The notes below the pieces were generated by a model that was not told where the DNA came from, searched no databases, and saw only the letters and a list, made by a program, of their open reading frames with translations. DNA of 36,509 nt from Candidatus Kuenenbacteria bacterium (GTDB lineage Bacteria > Patescibacteriota > Patescibacteriia > UBA2196 > GWA2-42-15). The position numbers and the translations under genes are program-made. Location of the stretch: NCBI GenBank assembly GCA_012797775.1, contig JAAZOM010000025.1:1-36509 (forward strand). The letters run 5' to 3'. This document shows, piece after piece, positions 25,784 to 33,600 of the stretch. Within the stretch, counting starts at the first letter, position 1. Each line of letters begins with the position of its first letter.

Positions 25784-26425
25784 ATGAAAAACCAACTAGA
25801 TAAAATAATATATTTTGTCAAAAATACAGGCGACAAGGTTATCGTACTGAAGGATGATAGTGAATTTGTGGTCATGCCCCTAGATGAATACGAGGGTCTT
25901 TTCCGCCACAAAAAAGCCGTTTCCGAGATGACCGAAGAAGAGATATTGTCGCGTGTTAATAGAGAGATAGCCCTTTGGCGCGAATCACAGAAAAACATTA
26001 GCGAAGCAGAGGACAAGGACTATTTCAAAAGAAAGCAGCTCGCTGATGATGATTTTTATTATCGCGGCACCAAAGATTTTGAAACTGATGATAACTGGGT
26101 AGAGCCAGACTGGCAGGACGACGAGCTCGAAGATTTAAAAGACGATAGTTCACCCCTATATCCGGTTGAAGAAGACGATTTTGATTTTCAAGAAGATGAA
26201 AATTTTGACCCCGGCGTAGATTACCCAGAAAACAAAAAGGGAGCTGAGGATGTTAGTTTGCCGCTAAATAATCGTCCAGAAAATTTTGTACCCAAATCAG
26301 AACCCATAACTAGGCCAAAGACCAAAATAAATAATTTTGGCTATTCCAACCCGATTGATACTGGGGAGGTGTCAGGCACCTATGGGGACAACTTTGAACA
26401 TATTCCTCCTCCGCCAAATCGTTGA
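25784..26425 (+). CDS. Acidic hypothetical protein with antitoxin-like N-terminal strand
   Basis: The 213-residue product is not recognised with confidence. Residues 1-60 look folded: KIIYFVKNTGDKVIVLKDDSEFVVMPLDEYEGLF recalls the start of Phd/YefM-type antitoxins or a small regulatory domain. Residues 60-100 are helical and charged (MTEEEILSRVNREIALWRE). The rest is low-complexity, strongly acidic and rich in Asp, Glu and Pro, so probably disordered (DDSSPLYPVEEDDFDF), ending in PPPPNR. There is no signal peptide or membrane helix, so it is likely cytoplasmic. It stands alone between two terminators (25703-25728 and 26440-26465) and so has its own promoter, which I cannot fix; TGCTAAATT near 25738 is a weak candidate. 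No toxin gene is adjacent. Confidence 0.7.
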   Translation: MKNQLDKIIYFVKNTGDKVIVLKDDSEFVVMPLDEYEGLFRHKKAVSEMTEEEILSRVNREIALWRESQKNISEAEDKDYFKRKQLADDDFYYRGTKDFETDDNWVEPDWQDDELEDLKDDSSPLYPVEEDDFDFQEDENFDPGVDYPENKKGAEDVSLPLNNRPENFVPKSEPITRPKTKINNFGYSNPIDTGEVSGTYGDNFEHIPPPPNR

Positions 26426-26439
26426 TTTTATTCTCAAAC

Positions 26440-26465
26440 AAAACACCCCCAATCAGGGTGTTTTT
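26440..26465 (+). terminator. Rho-independent terminator
   Basis: AAAACACCC (26440-26448) pairs perfectly with GGGTGTTTT (26456-26464) around a 7-nt loop, running directly into T. It lies 15 nt after the acidic hypothetical gene. Confidence 0.88.
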
Positions 26466-26469
26466 ATTA

Positions 26470-26498
26470 TTGACCTTTTTATTTATCTATGCTATTAA
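26470..26498 (+). promoter_or_regulatory. Promoter of the structured leader / zinc-finger minigene
   Basis: TTGACC (26470-26475), 17 nt, TATTAA (26493-26498). Predicted start near 26505, immediately after the preceding terminator. Confidence 0.55.
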
Positions 26499-26503
26499 TT
26501 ATA

Positions 26504-26817
26504 TGAAATCCTGGAAGAGTTTATGCTTTGCTCCCCGGATTTCCACTTTTCGTTTCTGGCCAAAATTAAAACAGACCGGCGCCAGACCGTGCCTTGAAAA
26601 ACCAAAATAACCCACAATGTACTGCATCAAATTATAGCCCAGTGGTGATTATTATGGCGCAATAGACAGACAGAGGAAGGGTGGTTGCCACTGCTTCGCG
26701 CGGTGACTTCATACGAAAACATAGCATTTCAAAATAAGGAGGCCAAGAGCCAACACAATACACCTGTATATACCCCCCAGTGGGTTGAAGGGTAAAAGAA
26801 GGCTTTTGGACAAGCCT
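26504..26817 (+). ncRNA. Candidate structured RNA or long 5' leader
   Basis: This ~310-nt stretch has no convincing gene but lies between a promoter and a small zinc-finger ORF. It starts with GAAATCC (26505-26511) able to pair with GGATTTC near 26538-26544. Near 26690 CACTGC and GCGGTG form a 6-bp hairpin with loop TTCGC. A perfect TAAGGAGG (26735-26742) has no start codon within the normal distance. AGGCTT/AAGCCT (26800-26817) forms a hairpin ending exactly at the ATG at 26818. I could not match it to RNase P RNA, tmRNA, SRP RNA or a riboswitch I know. A basic 35-codon frame starting at 26503 is possible but unsupported. Confidence 0.35.
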
Positions 26818-26955
26818 ATGAAAGTTCAAAGAACCTGTCCCAACTGCGGCGGGAAGGGCTACCGCATGGTGTACAATTCGAAGGGAAAGCGGGTGAAAGA
26901 ACCCTGCTCAAGATGCGGTGGAAAGGGCAGCATAAGGGAGGAGCTGCCCAAATAA
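26818..26955 (+). CDS. 45-residue DnaJ-type zinc-finger minigene
   Basis: The frame encodes 45 residues: MKVQRTCPNCGGKGYR, a short basic linker with NSKGKRVK, then PCSRCGGKGSIREELPK. CPNCGGKG and CSRCGGKG are the paired CxxCxGxG motifs that in DnaJ/Hsp40 form one zinc site. Here the module stands alone without a J domain or substrate-binding domain. It probably binds zinc and could act as a small adaptor or RNA/protein-binding peptide; the partner is unknown. An in-frame TTG at 26806 is an alternative start. AAGAAGG (26797-26803) is the only purine-rich site and is too far from the ATG and too close to the TTG to decide. Transcription would end at the terminator at 26976-27003. Confidence 0.72.
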   Translation: MKVQRTCPNCGGKGYRMVYNSKGKRVKEPCSRCGGKGSIREELPK

Positions 26956-26975
26956 GAGGTTCCGGATAAAAATAA

Positions 26976-27003
26976 AAACCCCAGTCAATTACGGCTGGGG
27001 TTT
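26976..27003. terminator. Bidirectional terminator between the zinc-finger minigene and thrS
   Basis: AAACCCCAG (26976-26984) pairs perfectly with CTGGGGTTT (26995-27003). On the minus strand the stem runs into a long T-rich tract, so it mainly serves thrS; on the plus strand the T tract is only three bases. Confidence 0.85.
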
Positions 27004-27018
27004 AAAATTTGCATTCCT

Positions 27019-28866
27019 TTACAGCTCAACTGTTTTATCACCAACTACCTTTCTGATATACGCCACAAACTCTTCTTTTGAAAATTCCAATGTTTCTCTT
27101 TCTCCTCGTTTTCTAACTTGGAGTTTTTTCGAGCCCATCTCTTTATCACCAATCACCAGCATATAAGGGATTTTTTGCGCTACTGCCCGGCGTATTTTAT
27201 TACCTACTGTTTCGTTGCTTTCATCTATCTCCACCCTTATGTTCTCTTCTGCAAATTCCCGAGCCAGCTCCTGGCAATGTTTGATGTGTTTTTCTCCCAC
27301 TGAAATAATTGACACTTGGACAGGCGATAACCAGAGAGGAAAGGCCCCGGCATAATGTTCTATCAAAAGACCAATAAACCTCTCATAAGAGCCAAAAAGT
27401 GCTCGGTGTAGCATATAAGGGGTTTCTTCTTCTCCTTTGGCGTTGGTAAAACCCATAGCAAATCTTTCTGGCAGATTGAAATCAAACTGCAAAGTGGAGC
27501 ACTGCCACTCCCGCCCTAGGGCATCCTTAATTTTAAAATCCAACTTTGGCCCGTAAAAAACCGCTCCGCCCACTTCTTTCTCATAGTTCAGATCTTTTTC
27601 TTTTGCCACCTTTTCCAATACTTTCTCAGTGAAAGACCAACCCTCGTCTGTACCAGCGTATTTTTTATTATTTGGGTCGCGGACCGAGAGGTATACATGG
27701 ATATCTTCTATTTTAAACCCAAAAGATTTATAGATAAATAAAATAAAATCAATTACCTTTTTTAACTCATCCTCGACCTGATCAGCTCGACAGATTATGT
27801 GAGCATCATCCTGGGTAAAGCCGCGAACTCTGGTGAGTCCCGATAGTTCTCCCTTTTTCTCAAAACGATATACCGTGCCGCATTCTGCCCAGCGGAATGG
27901 TAGTTCTCTATAAGAGTGTAGATTATTTTTATAAATTCTGACATGAAAAGGGCAGTTCATCGGCTTCAAAAGGTAGGTTTCTGGTTCTTTTATCTTTTCT
28001 TTGTTTTGGCTCTCTAAAAGACTTTGTCCGGCTTCGATTGGTGAATACATACTTTCATTATAAAAACCCCAATGACCAGACGTCTCCCATAGGGCCTTGT
28101 TGCCGATGTGTGGTGTGCGTACCAGCTCATAGCCATTTTTTAGGTGTTCTCGGTACCAAAAATCCTCAACTATTCTCCACAAAAGAGCCCCTTTTGGGTG
28201 CCACAAAGGCAAGCCCAAGCCAACCATTTCGTCCACATGAAACAGCCCCATCTCTTTCCCTAATTTTCGGTGATCTCTTTTTTCCGCCTCTTCGAGCAAG
28301 TGAAGGTATTCTGCCAACTCATTTTCTTTTTCAAAAGCTGTGCCATAAATTCTTGTCAACATTTTATTTTTTTCATCACCATGCCAATAAGCCCCGGCGA
28401 TTTTCATCAGTTTAAAAGATTTAATCTCCCCAGTTGATTTTGCATGTGGTCCGGAGCAAATATCTACAAAAGTTTCCGGTATATCTTTTCCTTTTTCTCC
28501 CATCCAATAGACGCTCACTTTTTCGCCGCGCTCTTCTATCTCATCCAGCCACTCATGTTTATATTCATTCCCTTTATAAATATTGTTATTAAAAAATTTT
28601 CTTGCCTCTTTCACTGCCATCTCCTCTTTGGTTATAGGTAGGTTTTCTTTTATAATTTTGGCCATTTCTTCTTCGATTTTGGGGAAATCGTCTTCTGATA
28701 TTTTTATCTCCGAGTCAAAATCAAAATAAAAACCTTCATCAGTTGCTGGCCCCATCGCCGCCTTTATTTTATTGCCCCACAGCCGATACATGGCCATAGT
28801 CAAAACATGCTCGGCACTGTGTCTGAGCGCCCAAAGCTTTTCATTTTTGTGTTCTTTGTTCGACAT
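27019..28866 (-). CDS. thrS: Threonyl-tRNA synthetase, lacking the TGS domain
   Basis: The 615-residue class II synthetase joins threonine to tRNA(Thr). The editing domain is present from the N-terminus: His16-xxx-His20 (HSAEH) and CSGPH (Cys137, His141). The catalytic core has class II motif 2 (FRWAECGTVYRFEKKGEL ... RVRGFTQDDAHI) and motif 3 (MLHRALFGSYERFIGLLIEH). The C-terminal anticodon-binding domain starts at PVQVSIISVGEKH. The first ~60 residues of the usual protein, the ubiquitin-like TGS domain, are absent: the editing domain starts only ~14 residues in. It reads toward the terminator at 26976-27003. There is no clear ribosome binding site, and the promoter is unclear; TTGTCA overlaps the divergent promoter on the other strand. 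Confidence 0.97.
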   Translation of the reverse strand: MSNKEHKNEKLWALRHSAEHVLTMAMYRLWGNKIKAAMGPATDEGFYFDFDSEIKISEDDFPKIEEEMAKIIKENLPITKEEMAVKEARKFFNNNIYKGNEYKHEWLDEIEERGEKVSVYWMGEKGKDIPETFVDICSGPHAKSTGEIKSFKLMKIAGAYWHGDEKNKMLTRIYGTAFEKENELAEYLHLLEEAEKRDHRKLGKEMGLFHVDEMVGLGLPLWHPKGALLWRIVEDFWYREHLKNGYELVRTPHIGNKALWETSGHWGFYNESMYSPIEAGQSLLESQNKEKIKEPETYLLKPMNCPFHVRIYKNNLHSYRELPFRWAECGTVYRFEKKGELSGLTRVRGFTQDDAHIICRADQVEDELKKVIDFILFIYKSFGFKIEDIHVYLSVRDPNNKKYAGTDEGWSFTEKVLEKVAKEKDLNYEKEVGGAVFYGPKLDFKIKDALGREWQCSTLQFDFNLPERFAMGFTNAKGEEETPYMLHRALFGSYERFIGLLIEHYAGAFPLWLSPVQVSIISVGEKHIKHCQELAREFAEENIRVEIDESNETVGNKIRRAVAQKIPYMLVIGDKEMGSKKLQVRKRGERETLEFSKEEFVAYIRKVVGDKTVEL

Positions 28867-28907
28867 ATTGTTGCAAATTTAATTTTGTAAAAATTTAATA
28901 TTAGTAT

Positions 28908-28936
28908 TTGACAATGGTTAGCTGTTTTATTAGACT
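28908..28936 (+). promoter_or_regulatory. Strong promoter of the orphan 65-residue gene
   Basis: Perfect TTGACA (28908-28913), 17 nt, TAGACT (28931-28936). Predicted start near 28943, so the leader is about 36 nt and contains the Shine-Dalgarno at 28963-28970. It is divergent from thrS. Confidence 0.75.
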
Positions 28937-28978
28937 AAAATAAAAAGCACGCATAAATACAGAAAGGAGGATTATACC

Positions 28979-29176
28979 ATGGTGGCAACAGAGTGCCAGA
29001 CATTTTGGGAGGTAAGATTCTTCAGCTCTTCGCCCATAGCGGTTTTGATTCAAAGCTTTAGTGAGTTGGGTTTACCGGAGAGGTCCTTTATTATTTTTTC
29101 TCATCCCCAGCTCACTGGCAAAGTAGCGGTTTTTTTAAAGAGAATCTTCCAGGACTATCCATCCAGAGCCTCCTAA
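28979..29176 (+). CDS. Orphan 65-residue protein with full expression signals
   Basis: The product is not recognised. It begins MVATECQTFWEVRFFSSS, continues with an amphipathic PIAVLIQSFSELGL helix, a hydrophobic SFIIFSHPQL strand, a GKVAVFLKRIFQDY helix and ends PSRAS. It has no signal peptide; one cysteine is present. What supports it as a real gene is the complete expression unit: consensus promoter at 28908, a full AAAGGAGG Shine-Dalgarno 8 nt before the ATG, and a strong terminator 21 nt after the stop. Such a Shine-Dalgarno is exceptional in this window. It could also be an RNA gene with an incidental frame, but the spacing of the ribosome site argues for translation. No function is proposed. 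Confidence 0.68.
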   Translation: MVATECQTFWEVRFFSSSPIAVLIQSFSELGLPERSFIIFSHPQLTGKVAVFLKRIFQDYPSRAS

Positions 29177-29197
29177 ATATCCTTGGCCAAATAATCT

Positions 29198-29255
29198 AAA
29201 AAGCCTTTCATCCTAACGTTAAAAATAACATTTGGGACGAAAGGCTTTTTCTTTT
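29198..29255. terminator. Large bidirectional terminator
   Basis: AAAAAGCCTTTC (29198-29209) pairs perfectly with GAAAGGCTTTTT (29239-29250). The hairpin continues inward through TCC/GGA and a GTTA/TAAC stem. T tracts lie on both sides (TTTTTCTTTT on plus, TTTTTAGATT on minus), so it can stop transcription from both directions. Confidence 0.88.
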
Positions 29256-29416
29256 GTAGAGTCTTCCGTGGTTCCACCCATTTTCCTTTCACGCATTTTC
29301 CCCGATCATGGGCAAAATATATGAAGGGCACTTTCGGTAAATTGTCTTCAAGGCTTGAGGCTTTTGGCCATTCCCAGTTTGAGAATGCCGGATTGGTACT
29401 CCGGCCGATCGCCTTG
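29198..29416 (-). ncRNA. Candidate ~220-nt minus-strand RNA
   Basis: A near-consensus minus-strand promoter (29423-29452) points into a stretch with no annotated gene, and a bidirectional terminator lies ~200 nt on. Soon after the predicted start the RNA can form GCCGGA-7 nt-TCCGGC, then CATTC/GAATG. A GTG-started frame of 52 codons (29331 to 29173) runs through the terminator and is not considered convincing. It is either a small RNA or a short, weakly started gene. Confidence 0.35.
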
Positions 29417-29422
29417 TTTTTT

Positions 29423-29452
29423 ATTATATCTTTATTACTATCAACATGTCAA
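29423..29452 (-). promoter_or_regulatory. Consensus minus-strand promoter downstream of the baseplate-J-like gene
   Basis: On the minus strand: perfect TTGACA (29452-29447), 18 nt, perfect TATAAT (29428-29423). It begins only 10 nt after the stop of the gene at 29462-30634. Confidence 0.65.
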
Positions 29453-29461
29453 ACAGGTATT

Positions 29462-30634
29462 TTATTTATCGAGCATTTTTATTATAATATGGTCTTTAAA
29501 AATAGGCACCTTTTTCACCCAAAATGGAGAAAACTCGACCCTTATATCGCGAACCGTATTAAATTGGGAAAAATAAAGCCTTAGGTCGCTCTCCGTAAAA
29601 CCCACCAGCATGTTTTTGTCAAAAATATTTTTATTTTCATCAGCTTTGGTGAGGCCAGAGATCTCAATTTTTGCCGTCGCTTCTTTTTTTTCAACATCTG
29701 TCTGCAGCAATTCGTATTTTAGAGTACTTTCATCGACGTCCAGCATCTCATTTTTATTATTCATTATCTCCTTTATTTTATCCAATATATCTTGTTTTTG
29801 GACAAAAACCGCAATGACAGTCATTTCTCCTTTTAATTTGAATCCATCGACCTCATCTCCCACTTTTTTATCGTAAGAAAAATTTTGTCCTTCTGGCACT
29901 ATACCGCCGCCGACCAGCAACCATTTTTCTGTTTCCAAGCCAGTTGTCAGCTTGGCCATAGTTTTTTCTAGTTGTGTCTTTTTAAAATCAGCGCTTGCCT
30001 TTTCTATATCTGCCTCTGACAATATGCCTATTTGCTTCTCACCGCCCACTGTTGCCTCTCTTGATTCTGCGTATATTAGCGTCTGGAGATCAGCGGATAG
30101 TCCGGGTATAGTAAAAGTTGTTGGGCCTATTTCTCCGGATTTTCCTGGTTTGTCGGCATAAATATTAACCTCAATCTCACCACTTGCTGGCACCGTGACC
30201 TTGTCTTTAAGGCGGAAAAGGACGTTTTCTTTAGATATCAATCTCGTCGTCGCCACCAAAGTCTGAGCTTGGTCTCTTGTGTTGTAAATAGTTGCTTTAC
30301 CGGTCGCCTGGGCTTCCACCTTTTTCTGACTTTCACTGACCTGATATTCTTGTTCTGTGCTTACTTTTTCTACATACACCTTCCCGCCGATGATGGGATT
30401 TGTGCTAGTGCTGTTTTCCGGTGATTCGGCTATTGACATCTCAAAGCTTTTTATCACCGGTTCATTGGCTGGAGTTACGGTAATAGTCACTTTGGCCAAA
30501 ACCAGATAAAAAATAGCCACCAATAAAATTATAGCTATAAGGAAAAAAATAGTAGCCATAAATTTATAAGATCTGCGTGGTTGAGGCGCCTCCATTGGTA
30601 TCGGCTCTATAAAATCATTTTCTTTTTTGGGCAT
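29462..30634 (-). CDS. Membrane-anchored baseplate J-like protein
   Basis: The 390-residue product has a cytoplasmic N-terminus rich in Pro, one membrane helix (about 24-47, FMATIFFLIAIILLVAIFYLVL) and an outside part. Residues ~105-200 follow the baseplate J/gp47 pattern: ATGKATIYNTRDQAQTLVATT, then LFRLKDKVTVPASGEIEVNIYADKPGKSGEIGP, with IPGL. This pattern is common in CPR membrane proteins; in phages baseplate J links the baseplate wedge. No other phage or contractile-injection gene is nearby, so a phage origin is not supported here. It lies 60 nt after dnaE on the same strand, with its own promoter between. It is probably an envelope structural protein. Confidence 0.75.
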   Translation of the reverse strand: MPKKENDFIEPIPMEAPQPRRSYKFMATIFFLIAIILLVAIFYLVLAKVTITVTPANEPVIKSFEMSIAESPENSTSTNPIIGGKVYVEKVSTEQEYQVSESQKKVEAQATGKATIYNTRDQAQTLVATTRLISKENVLFRLKDKVTVPASGEIEVNIYADKPGKSGEIGPTTFTIPGLSADLQTLIYAESREATVGGEKQIGILSEADIEKASADFKKTQLEKTMAKLTTGLETEKWLLVGGGIVPEGQNFSYDKKVGDEVDGFKLKGEMTVIAVFVQKQDILDKIKEIMNNKNEMLDVDESTLKYELLQTDVEKKEATAKIEISGLTKADENKNIFDKNMLVGFTESDLRLYFSQFNTVRDIRVEFSPFWVKKVPIFKDHIIIKMLDK

Positions 30635-30661
30635 ATTTTTCTAAAGTTAATTTCTATCTTT

Positions 30662-30690
30662 ATTATAAACCCAAACAAGCTCAACCGCAA
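30662..30690 (-). promoter_or_regulatory. Promoter of the baseplate-J-like gene
   Basis: On the minus strand TTGCGG (30690-30685), 17 nt, consensus TATAAT (30667-30662), in the dnaE to baseplate-J-like gap. The -35 is weak. Confidence 0.5.
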
Positions 30691-30693
30691 TAC

Positions 30694-33600
30694 CTATTGT
30701 TCTACTGACCTGGTCTCCACACTACCTTGACCAGTGATACTCTCAATTCTTTCCCTTGTCTCGGAATCAAAATTTATAAAAAAGTTTGTGGCGATTGTCC
30801 GGGTATTTTCCCCTTGCTTGACCACGATAAAAACCCTGTTTTTGCCGTGGCTCTCGCTGAAGATATCTTTCAATTTATTATGCGCTTCATAATTAAAATC
30901 CTTGCTCAAAATATTTATTATAATGCTTACCGGTTTTCTTAGGCCAGCCACATCAAAACCGTTATGCTCTTTTAGGGATTCTTCTGGGTTCAGACTGTCT
31001 ATTTCCACTACTTTTTCCACCAATATTTTTGGCACATCATCTTTGTCTGATAATCTGCCGGTAATCAAAACCGCCCTGTCTTCCTCCCAGATCGCCGAAT
31101 TTCTTTGGATTAATTTTGGGAAAACTATCACCTCGACAGACCCTGTCGTATCTTCTACCCCCGCAAAAAGCATCAACTCATTTTTTTTGGTAAATATTTT
31201 TTTAATATTTGTTATTATGCCAGCTACAGATATCATACTGCCAGACGCATACTGCTGATTATTTATATCTCTCATAGCTGCGGTCTTTTTCTCAAAATAT
31301 TTAGCCAATTCTTTGAAGGGGTGCGAGGAAACATATAAGCCCAAGAGTTCTTTTTCCCATATCAATTTGTACTTATTTTCCGCCGGTTCTGATGGGTCCA
31401 AAACCAGTCGAGGCTTGTCTTTGTCTGTTTTTCCACCAAAAAGAGAAAACTGGCCGGTATTTATTTCCCGCTCGTTACTTTTCACAAAGGCCAGTATTTT
31501 CTCCATATTGTTGAGCATCTGATTTCTTTCTCCGAGCTCATCCATCGCCCCTGCTTTGATGAGAGATTCTAGCGATTTTTTGTTTAGATTGCGAGAATGA
31601 ATTCTGACCAAAAAATCTGCCAAGGATTCAAATTTTCCATTTTTCTTTCTTTCTTTGATTATTGTCTCAATAATATCTTCTCCCAGATTTTTTATTGCCA
31701 TGAGTCCAAATCTTATCTCCCTGTCAGATATATAGGTAAAATTAGACAGAGATTGATTAATGTCCGGCGGCAAGACCTTAATACCCATTTTTTCACATTC
31801 CGCAACAGCCTCGGCTATTTTTTCGGCATTACCCGATTCGGCTGTCATAAGAGCCGCCATAAATTCTGACGGGTAATTGGCTTTCATATAAGCAGTTTGG
31901 TAAGCCACCACCGCGTAGGAAGCGCTATGGGCTTTATTGAACCCATAACCAGCGAATGGCTCGATGTAACTCCAGATTTCTTTGGCCTTGCCGTCTGTTA
32001 ATCCATTTTTTTTGCAACCTTCAATAAACTTTTCTTTTTGTTCAGCCATCAACTCTTTTATCTTTTTGCCCATGGCTTTTCTAAATTTATCGGCCTCTTC
32101 CGCATCGTAGCCAGCCAAGACCATCGCTGTCAACATGACATCATCTTGATAAATTAAAAGCCCAAAAGTTCTCTCCAAAATATCTTTCAACTTTGGATGC
32201 GGATAAGTGACGGCTGAAGGATTCTTTTTTCTCTTTATATATTCAGGTATTATTTCCATTGGCCCTGGTCTATAAAGAGCCACCATAGCCATAATATCAT
32301 AGATGTTGTCCGGTTCCAGCTCCTTCAAATTTTTTGTCATTCCACTACTTGATAACTGGAAGACTCCCATTGTCCGGCCGTCAGCCAAAAGCTTGAAAGT
32401 CTTTTTGTCATCCCAGGGTATTTTTTCCAGATCAATATTTATATTTTTAGTATGCTCGACAATAGTCACTGCTATGCCCAAAATAGAAAGATTCCTTATT
32501 CCCAAAAAGTCAGCTTTGAGCAACCCAACAGTTTCCTTTTCCACGTTCGGATCAATAGAGTGCATATCATATTGAGTGATGATTGCTTCACCCTGCGGCT
32601 CTCTTTGTAGTGGCAGAAAATTTGTCAGTTTATCCGGAGCAATGACCACCCCGGCCGCATGGACCGAAACATGCCTGGCGCAACCCTCTATCCTCGAGGC
32701 CAGATCCAAAACTTTTTTTGCTTGCGGGTCGACTCTATAAAGATCTTTTAGCTCGTGGTTTATCTCCATAGCTTCTTTTATACCGATATGCGTACCCTGT
32801 GGTCCGTGAGGTATCATCTTGGCTATTTTATCACCAAAAGAATAGGGGAGTCCGAGTACCCTAGTAACATCTCGAACCGACGCTCTGGCCTGCATTGTTC
32901 CGAATGTTCCGATGTTGGCCACTCGATCTTCACCATATTTCTTGCGTACATAATCGATCACCTCGTCACGTCTTGAATCTTGGATATCGCAATCTACATC
33001 TGGTGGGGTCGGTCTTTTCTTTGTTAAAAATCTCTCAAAGGGCAGCTGGAAGCGCAAAGGGTTGACCGAAGTTATGCCCATAGCATAAGACACCAAAGAA
33101 CCAGAAGCCGAGCCTCTGGTAGTCGCAATTATATCTTGGCTTCTGGCCCAGTTCATAAAATCAGCCACAATCAAAAAATAGTGGTCATAGCCTTTTGATA
33201 TTATAATATCCAACTCATAATCCAGCCGCTCCTTATCTTCTTTTGTTATTTTGCCTTCTCTTTTTTGCAACCCTTCATATGTTAGCTTGGTCAAATATTC
33301 GGAGGCACTTGTGCCTTCAGGCGTGGGATATTTTGGGAAGTGCCAACTAGTCAGATCCAGTTCTAGATTACATTCGTCTGCTATTTTTTGGGTATTATCA
33401 AATGCTTCTGGACAGCCGAGCTCCCGACAATATTCAAACAGCACTTCCGGCGCCACAAAAGAGGCATCAAAGCTCGTCATGTCTAGCCTGTTTTTGTCGT
33501 TAACAGTTTTGCCGGTCTGAATACACACCAGGGCATCTTGAGCTTCATTGTCGCTCGGGTCAATATAATGAGAATCTTTGGTTATTATTAATGGCAGGCC

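Noticed and set aside
26503-26610. Basic 35-residue frame beginning at the predicted transcript start
   Set aside because: The ATG overlaps the expected first transcribed bases, there is no ribosome site and no recognisable composition; kept only as a note in the leader entry.
26632-26829. Minus-strand frame of 65 residues
   Set aside because: No promoter or start signal, overlaps the structured leader, and no recognisable features.
28886-28914. Possible thrS promoter TTGTCA-17-TTTACA on the minus strand
   Set aside because: The -10 matches consensus at only three positions; the site overlaps the much better plus-strand promoter.
29173-29331. Minus-strand GTG-started frame of 52 residues, open further upstream without a start
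   Set aside because: It runs through the strong bidirectional terminator and has no ribosome site; length is within chance expectation. Conservation in relatives could revive it.
29321-29584. Plus-strand frame of 87 residues
   Set aside because: It overlaps the C-terminal end of the baseplate-J-like gene on the other strand, contains its promoter region complement, and has no start signal.
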